From assembly GCF_900215145.1 (NCBI RefSeq), contig NZ_OBDO01000001.1:744001-808000 (forward strand): 64,000 nt of DNA. The letters run 5' to 3'. Both the position numbers and the translations under genes were made by a program. This document shows, in pieces, positions 17,952-26,620 of the stretch (its first letter is position 1; every line of letters begins with the position of its first letter). The notes beneath the pieces are model-generated. The model did no database searches and was not told the DNA's origin. It was given only the letters and a program-made list of their open reading frames with translations. The stretch comes from Geodermatophilus sabuli (lineage in GTDB: Bacteria > Actinomycetota > Actinomycetes > Mycobacteriales > Geodermatophilaceae).

Positions 17952-19649
17952 TCATGACCGGGGGTCCTCCCGGGCGGGCAGACGCGCGGCGATGTCCTCC
18001 CGCAGCGCCTTCTTGTCGATCTTGCCGACCTTGGTGGTGCGCAGTTCGTCGACGATCTCTAGGTGCTCGGGCCACGTGAAGGTGGCGACGCCGGCCCTGG
18101 CGAGGGCCTGCCGGACGTCGCCGAGGGTGAGTGCGGTGCCGGGCTTGAGGACGGCGTAGAGGCAGACCCGCTCGCCGAGCTGGGTGTCGGGCATGGCGAC
18201 GGCGGCGACGGAGGCGACCTGCGGGAGGAGCTGGTAGGCGAGGTTCTCCACCGCTTCGGCGCTGATCTTCTCGCCGCCGCGGTTGATCATGTCCTTGTCC
18301 CGGCCCTCGACGACGAGGTTGCCGTCGGGCCGGCGGCGGACGACGTCGCCGCTGCGATACCAGCCGTCGGGGGTGAAGGCCCGGGCGTTCTGCTCCGGCG
18401 CCCGGTAGTAGCCGCGCGGCGTGTAGGGCCCGCGGGTGAGCAGGGCGCCGGGTGTGTCGTCTGGGACGTCCCGGTCCAGCTCGTCGACGACGCGCACCTC
18501 GTCGCCGGGGCTCATCGGCCGGCCCTGGGTCGTGCAGATGACGTTCTCGGGGTCGTCGAGGCGGGTGTAGTTGAGCAACCCCTCGGCCATGCCGAACACC
18601 TGCTGCAGGGTGCAGCCGAGCACCGGGCGGACGGTGCGGGCGACCTCGTCGGCCAGCCGGGCGCCGCCGACCTGCAGCAGCTGCAGTGTCCGCAGCTGCT
18701 CGGCGCCGTGCTCGGTGGCGTGCGCCAGCCAGCGTTGGGCGACGGCGGGGACGGCCGTGGCCACGGTGACGCCCTCGGCCGCGATGGTCGCGAACACCCG
18801 CTCGGGTTCGGGGGACGGGAGCATCACGACCCGGCCGCCGGTCAGCAGCGTGCCGAGGATCCCGGGGCAGGCCAGCGGGAAGTTGTGCGAGGCCGGCAGC
18901 GTGCCGAGGTAGACGGTGTCCGGGCCGAGGCCGCAGAGCTCGGCACTGGCCCGGGCGTTGTAGGCGTAGTCGTCGTGGGTCCGTGCGATCAGCTTGGGCA
19001 GGCCGGTCGTGCCGCCGGAGAGCAGGAAGACCGCCACCGACCGGCTCGACGGTTGCTCGGCGTCCCACCGCGCGCGGACCGCGGCCGGGTCGTCGGGCTC
19101 CGCGCACAGTGCGGTGAGGTCGACGTGGCCCGGGCGCACCGGGTCGCCGACCACCAGGACGTGCTCCAGGGTGTCCGATCCGGCGCGCAGTTCCTCGGCC
19201 ATCTCGGCGTGGTCGAAGCCGCGCAGCGTGGCCGGCACCGCCAGCGCCGCCGACTCGCTGTGGGCGGCGAGGTGACCGAGCTCGTGTTGCCGGTGGGCCG
19301 GCAGGGCCATCACCGGCACGATCCCGGCCCGCAGGCAGGCCACGGTGAGGACGACGAACTCCCAGCAGTTGGGCAGTTGGACGACGATGCGGTCCTCCCG
19401 CTGCAGGCCGAGGTCGTCGACCAGCCGGCCCGCCAGGGCGTCGGCGCGCGCGACCAGTGACCGGTGGGTCAGCCGGACGTCTCCGTCGACCAGGGCGCCC
19501 GCGTCGGGGTGCGCGTCGGCGGCGGCCAGCAGTTCGGCGCCCAGCGCGGCCCCGCGCCACCACCCCCTCTCGGTGTAGAGCTGCGCGAGGTCGTCCGGCC
19601 AGGGGACGACGCCCTCGGCGATGGGCGTGATGGCGCGGCTGCTGGTCAT
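17952..19649 (-). CDS. aryl acid-AMP ligase (2,3-dihydroxybenzoate/salicylate adenylating family, DhbE/EntE-like)
   Basis: A 565-residue adenylating enzyme. The N terminus GVVPWPDDLAQLYTERGWWRG is the hallmark of DhbE/EntE/MbtA-type aryl acid-AMP ligases. The P-loop SGGTTGLPKLIARTHDDY and the hinge YRSGDVVRRRPDGNLVVEGR are present, as is KDMINRGGEKI. No carrier protein or peptide synthetase is near, so a siderophore role is unlikely. Its place as third gene of an operon with an NDP-forming CoA synthetase and an FAD hydroxylase fits the salicylyl-AMP ligase step of salicylate breakdown, as I recall from the Streptomyces sdg genes. It overlaps the preceding gene by ATGA (19646-19649). Confidence 0.85.
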   Translation of the reverse strand: MTSSRAITPIAEGVVPWPDDLAQLYTERGWWRGAALGAELLAAADAHPDAGALVDGDVRLTHRSLVARADALAGRLVDDLGLQREDRIVVQLPNCWEFVVLTVACLRAGIVPVMALPAHRQHELGHLAAHSESAALAVPATLRGFDHAEMAEELRAGSDTLEHVLVVGDPVRPGHVDLTALCAEPDDPAAVRARWDAEQPSSRSVAVFLLSGGTTGLPKLIARTHDDYAYNARASAELCGLGPDTVYLGTLPASHNFPLACPGILGTLLTGGRVVMLPSPEPERVFATIAAEGVTVATAVPAVAQRWLAHATEHGAEQLRTLQLLQVGGARLADEVARTVRPVLGCTLQQVFGMAEGLLNYTRLDDPENVICTTQGRPMSPGDEVRVVDELDRDVPDDTPGALLTRGPYTPRGYYRAPEQNARAFTPDGWYRSGDVVRRRPDGNLVVEGRDKDMINRGGEKISAEAVENLAYQLLPQVASVAAVAMPDTQLGERVCLYAVLKPGTALTLGDVRQALARAGVATFTWPEHLEIVDELRTTKVGKIDKKALREDIAARLPAREDPRS

Positions 19650-21775
19650 GGACGGGCCTCCTCGCCCACGGTCAGGACGGCGTCGAGCGCGAGCAGCCCG
19701 TCGGCGGTCACGCGCAGCGGGTTGATCTCCACGTCCTCGATCTCGGGATGGCTCACGAGCAGGTCGCCGAGGGCGGCCAGCGCGGACCCGAGGGCGGTGC
19801 GGTCGGCCACCGGGCCACCGCGGAAGCCGTCGAGCAGGGCCCGGCCGCTGAGCTCGTCGGCCAGCGCCCCGGCTGCCTCGGGACCCAGCGGGGCCGGGGC
19901 GACGGCGACGTCGGCCAGCGCCTCGGCCACGACGCCGCCGAGCCCGACCAGCACGATCGGCCCGAAGACGGGGTCGCGGGACGCCCCGACGATGAGGTCG
20001 ACCCCGGGGGGTGCCATGGGCTCGACGAGGAAACGCGTGGCGCCGATCCCCTCGAGGGCGTCGAGGGCGGCGTCGAGTCCGGCGGCGTCCCGGATGCCCA
20101 GGTGCACGCCGCCGACGTCGGACTTGTGGGTCACCGTGGCGTCGAGCAGCTTGACCGCGAGCGGTCCGGGCAGCTCGGCCAGGGCGCGGTGCGCCGCTGC
20201 CCGGTCGGCGCAGGCCCGCCGGGGTGGGGTCGGGATGCCGAGCTCCCCGAGGAGGGCCTTGGCCTCGTCCTCGTCGAGGTCGCGGCGTGGGACGCTCACC
20301 AGCACCGGCGGGCGCGGCGCCTCGTCGCTCCGGCGGCCGCGCGCGCGGGCGTCCTCGACCAGGGCCGAGACCGCGACGGTGAGCGCCGCGGGGCCGTCGA
20401 GGGCGGGTACCCCGAGCTTGCGCAGCGCCTGCCGCTGCGGCGTCACCTGCTCGGGTGGGCCGCCCAGGGCGACGACGAGCGGTCCGGCGCCGGCGGCGCG
20501 GGCGCTCTCCACGGCCGCCGGGAGGTCGAGCGCATCGGGTTCGGCGAGCGCGTAGACGCTGAGGAGGTCGACGCCCGGGTCGGCGGAGACCGTGGCCAGG
20601 AGCCGGTCGAAGCCGGGGCCGGGGCGGCCGGTGTCCACGGGGTTGGCCTGGTAGGTCAGCGGCGGCAGCAGCTCCGCAACCGCCATGCGCGCGTCCTCGG
20701 TCAGCTGCGGGATGGCGACGCCGCGGCCGCGCAGCCCGTCGACGTGCAGGAGGGCGGGTCCGGCCTGTGCGGTGACCACGCCGACCCCGGGGTCGGCGAC
20801 CGGGGGCAGCCGCAGCGCCGACAGCGCGGTGACCGCGTCGATGAGCTCCCGCTCGTCGTCGACCAGCACGGCGCCGGCCGCCCGGAGCGCGGCACGGGTG
20901 GTACGCCAGGAGGTGGCCAGGGCGCCGGTGTGCGAGCGGGCGAACTCGGCGACGTCGTTGCGCCCGACGACCAGCGCGACGACGGGAACCCGCGCGGTGA
21001 GCGCCCGGACCGCCGCGGCCAGCGCCGGCCCGTCCGGGACCGACTCCACGTGCAGCGCGACCGCCCGGGTGGTCCCGTCGTCCACCAGGTGGGTCAGCAC
21101 GTCGGCGGCGGTGACGTCGACCGCGTTGCCGAGTCCGACGGCGAGCGAGACGCCGATGTCGGCCTCGCCGAGCAGGAAGGCGAGCGCGTGGTTGACCCCG
21201 CCGCTGGCCGCGACCACCGCGACCGGGCCTGCGGGCACCGCGCCCGCGGCGGGCACGAAGGTGGCGGTGAGGCTGCGGGTGGGGACGAGGAACCCGGAGG
21301 TGTTCGGGCCCAACAGCGCGATGCCGTGGTCCCGGGCGGCCGCCACCAGGTCCCGCTGGTGACCCACGCCCGGGCCCCCGGCCTCGGCGTACCCGCCGGA
21401 GCAGACCAGCGCGGCGCGGACGCCGGCCTCGCCGGCCTCGGTCAGCGCCTGCGCGGACACGGCAGCGGGCACGCAGAGCACCGCCAGGTCGATCGGGTCG
21501 GGGGAGGCGGTGGCAGCGTCGGCCACCGAGGCGAACCGGCCGGCGGCCGGGTCGACGTCGCGGGAGTTGACCCCCACCACGGTTCCCGGGAACCGGCTCA
21601 GGGAGCGGGCCATGACCGCGCCGAGCTTGCCCGGGTCGCGGGAGGCCCCGATGACGGCGATCCCGCGGGGGCCGAACAGCGGATCGAGACGGCGGACGTC
21701 ACCGCCTCGCCGGCGCTCGCCGACCGCGTCCGCCAGGCCGCTGTGCCCACCGCGTGCGCTCGCACTCCCGCTCAC
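19646..21775 (-). CDS. NDP-forming acyl-CoA synthetase family protein
   Basis: A 709-residue protein with the domain order of ADP-forming acetate-CoA ligases: CoA-binding Rossmann domain at residues 35-130 (LFGPRGIAVIGASRDPGKLG), succinyl-CoA ligase-like flavodoxin domains in the middle, and a C-terminal ATP-grasp domain (DEDEAKALLGELGIPTPP, AVKLLDATVTHKSDVGGVHLG, DVEINPLRVTADGLLALDAV). The phosphohistidine-loop region is RSHTGALATSWRTTRAALRAAG. GTG 21775 overlaps the hydroxylase stop (GTGA) and its own stop overlaps the AMP-ligase start, so all three genes are coupled. I infer that it forms or transfers the CoA thioester of the aryl acid, the role of salicylyl-CoA synthetase. Confidence 0.85.
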   Translation of the reverse strand: MSGSASARGGHSGLADAVGERRRGGDVRRLDPLFGPRGIAVIGASRDPGKLGAVMARSLSRFPGTVVGVNSRDVDPAAGRFASVADAATASPDPIDLAVLCVPAAVSAQALTEAGEAGVRAALVCSGGYAEAGGPGVGHQRDLVAAARDHGIALLGPNTSGFLVPTRSLTATFVPAAGAVPAGPVAVVAASGGVNHALAFLLGEADIGVSLAVGLGNAVDVTAADVLTHLVDDGTTRAVALHVESVPDGPALAAAVRALTARVPVVALVVGRNDVAEFARSHTGALATSWRTTRAALRAAGAVLVDDERELIDAVTALSALRLPPVADPGVGVVTAQAGPALLHVDGLRGRGVAIPQLTEDARMAVAELLPPLTYQANPVDTGRPGPGFDRLLATVSADPGVDLLSVYALAEPDALDLPAAVESARAAGAGPLVVALGGPPEQVTPQRQALRKLGVPALDGPAALTVAVSALVEDARARGRRSDEAPRPPVLVSVPRRDLDEDEAKALLGELGIPTPPRRACADRAAAHRALAELPGPLAVKLLDATVTHKSDVGGVHLGIRDAAGLDAALDALEGIGATRFLVEPMAPPGVDLIVGASRDPVFGPIVLVGLGGVVAEALADVAVAPAPLGPEAAGALADELSGRALLDGFRGGPVADRTALGSALAALGDLLVSHPEIEDVEINPLRVTADGLLALDAVLTVGEEARP

Positions 21776-23364
21776 GAGTCGACCTCCTCGGCCGGTGCGC
21801 TCACCAGGTCGGTGCGGCCGGAGAGCACGGCGGTCACGGCGACGTCGCCGGCCAGCGCCGGGTCGACCTCCTCGACCAGCAGGCTCACCACGTGGTGCTC
21901 GAGCCGGGCCGCCTCGCACAGCAGCCGGCGGGTCAGCGAAGTGCCACCGCCGACGGCGACCAGGGCGGTGCCGGCGGCCACGCCCTTGGCCACGGCGTCC
22001 AGGGCGGCGGGCAGCTGGTCCTCGCTGTCGGGGGCGGCCACCCACAGGCCCCAGGGGCCGCCGTCGTCGGTCGCCCCGGGCAGCAGGGGGAGCGGACCAC
22101 CGGGCAGGTGGGCCGCTCCGTCGCCGACCACGACGACCCGCCCGTCCAGCCGCTGGCCGGCGACCTCGAGGGGGCTGGCCAACGGCTCGGCGCCGTGGAC
22201 CTCGCGCCAGCGGTCATGGACGCCGGCGATGAACGCGTCGTCACGCCGGCGCAGCTTCGACTCGCTCAGGCTGCGGGTGAAGAAGTGGTAGGCGAACTGC
22301 CACGCCGGGAGCGCGTCGTGGGACCGGCCGAAGTGCTCCCACCACGACAGGCTGGGGCGCGCGGAGTCCTGGATCTTCGCGACCTGCGGCTGTCGGACGG
22401 TCTCGTAGGCCGCAAGGGCGGTGTCGAGGTCGTCCCCGTGCTCGTCGAGGGCGGAGACCAGCGCGACGGCGTCCTCCATCGCCATCTTGGTGCCGGAGCC
22501 GACGGAGAAGTGCGCGGTGTGGGCGGAGTCGCCGAGCAGCGCGATGGCGGTGCTGCTGACGCGGTGCTGCCACCGGCGTGCGCGCCGGGTGCGGAAGTTG
22601 CCCCACCGCGAGTTGTTGACCAGCAGCGGGTGCCCGTCGATCTGCCCGGCGAAGAGGTCCTGCAGGTAGGCCCGGGTCTTCTCGTCACTCGGGCCGGGGG
22701 GCTGGGTGACGTCGAACCCGTCGAGCCCGGCGGCCCGCCACGTGTCCTCGTCGGTCTCGACGATGAAGGTGGAGACGCCATCGCCGATCGGGTAGCCGTG
22801 CACCGCGAAGACCCCGTGCGGGCCGCGCTCGTGGACGAAGGTGAGACCGTCGAACGGGTACGTGGTCCCCAGCCAGATGAACTTGGCCGTCGCGGTCTCG
22901 GCCGAGGGGTCGAAGACGTCGGCGAACCGGTCCCGCACGCGCGAGTTGGCGCCGTCGGCGGCGACCACCAGGTCGTATCCCGCAGCCAGGAGCTCGTCCG
23001 GCTCGATCTCGGTGGAGAACCGGACGTCGACGCCGGCCTCCACGGCGCGCCGCTGCAGCAGGTCGAGCAGCGTCCGACGCTCCACGGCGGCCATGCCGTT
23101 GCCGTGGCACAGGAACCGCTCGCCGTGCAGCCGGACCTCGATCGGGTCCCAGTGCACGCCGTGCTCGGTGAGCGCGTCCCGGACGACCGGATCGGCCGCA
23201 TGGATGCCCTCCAGCGTGGCGTCGGAGAACACCACACCGAAACCGAAGGTGTCCTCGGCACGGTTGCGCTCGAAGACGGTGACCTCCCGATCCGGTCGAC
23301 TGGTCTTCGCCAGCGTGGCGGCGAACAGACCGCCGGGGCCGGCTCCCAGTACCGCTGTGCGCAT
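21772..23364 (-). CDS. FAD-dependent salicylyl-CoA/anthraniloyl-CoA hydroxylase-like monooxygenase
   Basis: A 530-residue flavoprotein. Residues 1-400 form a class A flavin hydroxylase with VLGAGPGG, the DG region VVAADGANSRVRDRF and GDSAHTAHFSVGSGTKMAMEDA, which is diagnostic of enzymes hydroxylating salicylyl-CoA or 2-aminobenzoyl-CoA at C5. The expected reaction is salicylyl-CoA to gentisyl-CoA with NAD(P)H and O2. Bifunctional relatives add an old-yellow-enzyme (OYE) domain of about 350 residues. Here only some 130 residues follow, starting PLASPLEVAGQRLDGRVVVV and ending near GRTDLV, which look like a shrunken OYE relic. ATG 23364 has GGGGGG in front. It is the first gene of the operon, divergent from a PaaX regulator. 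No gentisate dioxygenase is in the window. Confidence 0.85.
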   Translation of the reverse strand: MRTAVLGAGPGGLFAATLAKTSRPDREVTVFERNRAEDTFGFGVVFSDATLEGIHAADPVVRDALTEHGVHWDPIEVRLHGERFLCHGNGMAAVERRTLLDLLQRRAVEAGVDVRFSTEIEPDELLAAGYDLVVAADGANSRVRDRFADVFDPSAETATAKFIWLGTTYPFDGLTFVHERGPHGVFAVHGYPIGDGVSTFIVETDEDTWRAAGLDGFDVTQPPGPSDEKTRAYLQDLFAGQIDGHPLLVNNSRWGNFRTRRARRWQHRVSSTAIALLGDSAHTAHFSVGSGTKMAMEDAVALVSALDEHGDDLDTALAAYETVRQPQVAKIQDSARPSLSWWEHFGRSHDALPAWQFAYHFFTRSLSESKLRRRDDAFIAGVHDRWREVHGAEPLASPLEVAGQRLDGRVVVVGDGAAHLPGGPLPLLPGATDDGGPWGLWVAAPDSEDQLPAALDAVAKGVAAGTALVAVGGGTSLTRRLLCEAARLEHHVVSLLVEEVDPALAGDVAVTAVLSGRTDLVSAPAEEVDS

Positions 23365-23562
23365 CGTGCACCCCCCAGTCCGCATATGTCATCAAGCACG
23401 TTGAGCGGCACAAGACTGACACACATGATCGCCCTGGGCAACGTCGACCCGGGTGCCCCCATCGGGTGCGTGCCGCCCACCTGCCGGCGCCACGGCGACG
23501 GGCCGGCCGGACAATCACCCGCAGTGGCGAGACCGGTCGCCGCGAGCACCGAGGAGAGCTGG
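23365..23562. promoter_or_regulatory. divergent promoter region between aryl-CoA operon and PaaX-type regulator
   Basis: These 198 bases separate two divergent starts and must hold both promoters. The stretch around 23380-23430 is notably less GC-rich than its surroundings and contains ATGTCATCAAGCACGTTGAG and GACACACATGATC, the likely control site. I could not fit a PaaX consensus or firm -35/-10 elements. Confidence 0.45.
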
Positions 23563-24366
23563 ATGAGACCGCGGTCCGTGGTGTTCGACCTGTTCGGCGA
23601 CCACCTGCGCTACCACGGCGGCGCCGCACGGATCCAGGCACTCGTCGAGCTCCTGGAGGTGTTCGGCGTCGGCGAGCCGACCGCCCGCATCGTCCTCGCC
23701 CGCATGCGCAAGGAGGGGTGGTTCGACACCCACCGGCAGGGTCGACAGGCCGTCTACGCGCTGACCGACCGGGCCTGGCGGCTGCTGGACGAGGGGCGCA
23801 CCAGGATCTTCGAGCGGGTCCACCCGTCCTGGGACGGCCAGTGGCGCATGGTCATCTACGCCGTGTCCGAGCAGGACCGTGCCGAGCGCGAACGGCTGCG
23901 CCGCACGCTGTCCTGGCTCGGCTTCGGGCCGCTGGCCACGGCGACGTGGCTCAGCCCCCATGAGCGGCTCGACGAGGTGGAGCGCGCCCTGGCGGACACG
24001 TCGGCCAGGCTGGACCTCCTCACCTGCCGGTCCCGTGGCCGGGCGGCGGACCTCGACATGGTCGAGCGCTGCTGGGATCTCAAGGCGCTCGGCCGCGACT
24101 ACCAGGACCTCGTCACCCGCCTGGAGGGCCTGCCCATGGCCGCCGAGCTCGCCGCGCTACCCGGTCCGGAGGCGCTGCGGCAGCGGATCGAGCTGGTCTC
24201 CAGCTACCGGCACTTCCCGTTCCGGGACCCCGACCTGCCGGCGGAGCTGCTGCCGGACGACTGGCCCGGCCGCCGGGCCCACGAGCTGTTCGTGGCGGCG
24301 CACGAGGCCCTGGCCCGGCCGGCCGACGCGTTCGTCACGACGGTGCTGGGGCGGCACGGATCCTGA
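23563..24366 (+). CDS. PaaX family transcriptional regulator
   Basis: A 267-residue protein with the three-part PaaX layout: an N-terminal winged helix (VVFDLFGDHLRYHGGAARIQ, FGVGEPTARIVLARMRKEGWF), a central Cas2-like domain (WDGQWRMVIYAVSEQDRAERERLRRTL) and a C-terminal helical domain (SSYRHFPFRDPDLPAELLPDDWPG). PaaX proteins repress aromatic-acid catabolic genes and are released by the CoA ester. This suits a divergent operon making aryl-CoA. The ATG is preceded by GAGGAGAG. It is a strong candidate for control of the three-gene operon and of itself. Confidence 0.92.
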   Translation: MRPRSVVFDLFGDHLRYHGGAARIQALVELLEVFGVGEPTARIVLARMRKEGWFDTHRQGRQAVYALTDRAWRLLDEGRTRIFERVHPSWDGQWRMVIYAVSEQDRAERERLRRTLSWLGFGPLATATWLSPHERLDEVERALADTSARLDLLTCRSRGRAADLDMVERCWDLKALGRDYQDLVTRLEGLPMAAELAALPGPEALRQRIELVSSYRHFPFRDPDLPAELLPDDWPGRRAHELFVAAHEALARPADAFVTTVLGRHGS

Positions 24367-24473
24367 GGCGCTGCCGGCCGTCCGGCCGCAGCGGGGAGCC
24401 GTCGCGGCCGAGCAGCCGGGTGGTCACGTCGTCGGAGAGCAGCGGCGAGGAGAGCGGAGTGGGCGGGGTGCGG

Positions 24474-24508
24474 CGCAGTCCCCACCGGGAGACCCGGTGG
24501 GGACTGCG
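24474..24508. terminator. bidirectional terminator hairpin
   Basis: A 16-bp perfect stem (24474-24489 with 24493-24508) with a three-base loop, located between the convergent paaX-like and glnA genes. There is no long T-run, as usual in high-GC actinobacteria. Confidence 0.8.
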
Positions 24509-24543
24509 GACTGCCGCGTCAGGACCGGAACCGGCCCCGTCGA

Positions 24544-25977
24544 TCAGATGTCGTAGTACATCGCGAACTCGTGCGGGTGCGGGCGCAGCCGGATCGGGTC
24601 GATCTCGTGCTCCCGCTTGTACTCGATCCACGTCTCGATCAGGTCCGGGGTGAAGACCCCGCCGTCGATCAGGTACTCGTGGTCGGTCTCGAGGTTGTCG
24701 AGGACCGCGTCCAGCGACGCCGGGACCTTCTCGATGCCCAGGGCCTCCTCGGGCGGCAGCTCGTAGAGGTCCTTGTCGACCGGCGCCGGAGGCTCGATCT
24801 TGTTCTTGATGCCGTCGAGGCCGGCCATGAGCATCGCCGAGAAGGCGAGGTAGGGGTTGGCCGACGGGTCGGGCACGCGGAACTCGATGCGCTTGGCCTT
24901 GGGGCTGTCGCCGGAGATCGGGATGCGGCAGCAGGCGGAGCGGTTGCGGGCGGAGTAGACCAGGTTGATCGGCGCCTCGTAGCCGGGCACCAGACGGTGG
25001 TAGCTGTTGACCGTCGGGTTGGTGAAGGCCAGCAGCGACGGGGCGTGGGCCAGCAGGCCGCCGATGTAGTGGCGGGCGGTGTCGGACAGGCCCGCGTAAC
25101 CGGTCTCGGCGTGGAAGAGCGGCTCGCCGTCCTTCCAGAGGCTCTGGTGGCAGTGCATGCCGGAGCCGTTGTCGCCGTAGAGCGGCTTGGGCATGAAGGT
25201 GGCGGTCTTGCCGTGCGCCCAGGCGGTGTTCTTGATGATGTACTTGAACAGCATCAGGCTGTCGGCCGACCGCAGCAGCGTGTCGAACTTGTAGTTGATC
25301 TCGGCCTGACCGCCGGTGCCGACCTCGTGGTGACCCCGCTCGAGCTCCAGGCCCGCGTTGGTCAGGTTGGTCATCATCGTCGAGCGCAGGTCGCTGTAGT
25401 GGTCGTAGGGCTCGACCGGGAAGTAGCCGCCCTTGGCGCGCGTCTTGTAGCCCAGGTTCGGGCCGCCGTTCTCGCCGGTCAGGGCACCGGAGTTCCACGA
25501 ACCCTCGACCGAGTCGATGTGGTAGTAGCCCTCGTTGATGCCGGTCGAGTGCCGGATCGAGTCGAAGATGTAGAACTCCGCCTCCGGCCCGAAGTAGGCG
25601 CTGTCGGCGATGCCGCTGCTGGCCAGGTAGGCCTCGGCCTTCTTCGCCACGTTGCGCGGGTCGCGGCTGTAGGCCTCGCGCGTGATCGGGTCGTGGATGA
25701 AGAAGTTGACGTTCAGCGTCTTGTGCACGCGGAACGGGTCGAGGAAGGCGCTGTTCGCGTCGGGCAGCAGCAGCATGTCCGACTCGTTGATCGCCTGGAA
25801 CCCGCGGATCGAGGAGCCGTCGAAGCCGAGGCCGTCGGTGAAGGTGTCCTCGCCGAACGTCGATGCCGGGATGGTGAAGTGCTGCATGACGCCGGGCAGG
25901 TCGCAGAAGCGCACGTCGACGTACTCGACGTCGTTGTCGCGGATGTAGGCGGCGACCTCGTCGGGACTGGTGAACAT
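24544..25977 (-). CDS. glnA: glutamine synthetase type I
   Basis: A 477-residue dodecameric GSI-beta enzyme making glutamine from glutamate, ammonia and ATP. Visible: the N-terminal beta-grasp with DGSSIRGFQ, catalytic [32 protein letters not shown] and SARNRS. The adenylylation tyrosine is in [11 protein letters not shown], so GlnE-dependent control is expected. ATG 25977 has GGAGG at the right distance. Upstream, at 26028-26065, are four GlnR-type half-sites, so transcription should respond to nitrogen through GlnR. It corresponds to glnA1 of mycobacteria, next to an RDD gene in the same way. Confidence 0.97.
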   Translation of the reverse strand: MFTSPDEVAAYIRDNDVEYVDVRFCDLPGVMQHFTIPASTFGEDTFTDGLGFDGSSIRGFQAINESDMLLLPDANSAFLDPFRVHKTLNVNFFIHDPITREAYSRDPRNVAKKAEAYLASSGIADSAYFGPEAEFYIFDSIRHSTGINEGYYHIDSVEGSWNSGALTGENGGPNLGYKTRAKGGYFPVEPYDHYSDLRSTMMTNLTNAGLELERGHHEVGTGGQAEINYKFDTLLRSADSLMLFKYIIKNTAWAHGKTATFMPKPLYGDNGSGMHCHQSLWKDGEPLFHAETGYAGLSDTARHYIGGLLAHAPSLLAFTNPTVNSYHRLVPGYEAPINLVYSARNRSACCRIPISGDSPKAKRIEFRVPDPSANPYLAFSAMLMAGLDGIKNKIEPPAPVDKDLYELPPEEALGIEKVPASLDAVLDNLETDHEYLIDGGVFTPDLIETWIEYKREHEIDPIRLRPHPHEFAMYYDI

Positions 25978-26011
25978 CGATCCTCCGGGTGTGGGCGGAC
26001 AGCCGAACGGA

Positions 26012-26065
26012 AAACTACGAGCGCGGAGTTGCCCCGCAGTGTCTCCGGTGTTTCGGAGCGGTAAC
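26012..26065 (-). promoter_or_regulatory. GlnR-type operator and -10 element of glnA
   Basis: Read on the minus strand, GTTAC (26065-26061), GAAAC (26054-26050), GACAC (26043-26039) and GCAAC (26032-26028) follow each other with exactly six bases between each. This is the double gTnAC-n6-GaAAC layout known for GlnR in Streptomyces and relatives. A TAGTTT hexamer (26017-26012) follows ten bases later and could be the -10 element, with the sites placed where an activator would sit. Confidence 0.82.
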
Positions 26066-26134
26066 AACGGTGCGGGCGTGTCGCCGGGGTCGGTCGCGGG
26101 GGCCGGGCGTAGGACGGGTCCTACGCTGGCGGTC

Positions 26135-26554
26135 ATGGTCGGGGACGTGCAGCCACCCTCTCAGGAGCATCGCCGCGGTGCGTCGCTGGGGCTGCCGGCC
26201 GACGGCCCCGGGTCCCTGGCGACCTTCAGCAGCCGGGCCGGCGCGTTCGTCGTCGACGCCATCGCCTCGGCGCTCGTGGCGGGGCTGGTCACTGCGCCGG
26301 ACCTGCCCGGCAACTGGAGCCTGCTGTCCTTCGGCCTCGTCACCGTGCTCGCCCTGGTCATCTTCGGGCAGACGCCGGGGATGCGCCTGTTCGGGCTGCG
26401 CCTGGCACATCCGCGGCCGGGCGCGCGCCTGGCGCCGTGGCGGGCCGTCGTCCGGACGGCGCTGCTCATGCTGCTGGTCCCCGCGCTCGTGGTGGACGGC
26501 GACGGCCGCGGACTGCACGACCGGCTCACCGGCACCGCCGTCGTCCGCGACTGA
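26135..26554 (+). CDS. RDD family membrane protein
   Basis: A 139-residue protein with the RDD domain: [20 protein letters not shown], the [17 protein letters not shown] motif and a last [10 protein letters not shown] block. Three hydrophobic segments are visible. The function of RDD proteins is not settled; ion transport is proposed for some. TACGCT at 26122-26127, seven bases before the ATG, indicates a leaderless transcript and fixes the start. It is divergent from glnA, sharing a 157-base region. Confidence 0.85.
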   Translation: MVGDVQPPSQEHRRGASLGLPADGPGSLATFSSRAGAFVVDAIASALVAGLVTAPDLPGNWSLLSFGLVTVLALVIFGQTPGMRLFGLRLAHPRPGARLAPWRAVVRTALLMLLVPALVVDGDGRGLHDRLTGTAVVRD

Positions 26555-26570
26555 GGACGGCCCCCCGACG

Positions 26571-26606
26571 ACAGGAGCCCCGCGCCGGACGGCGCGGGGC
26601 TCCTGT
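26571..26606. terminator. bidirectional terminator hairpin
   Basis: A perfect 16-bp stem (26571-26586 and 26591-26606) with the tetraloop GGAC, followed by TGTGT. It lies between the convergent RDD and DUF4191 genes and would end both. Confidence 0.9.
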
Positions 26607-26620
26607 GTGTCCGGGGCTGG

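Noticed and set aside
17952-19649. Siderophore biosynthesis locus suggested by DhbE-like ligase and isochorismatase-like protein
   Set aside because: No isochorismate synthase, dehydrogenase, carrier domain or peptide synthetase is present, and the hydrolase motifs look amidase-like.
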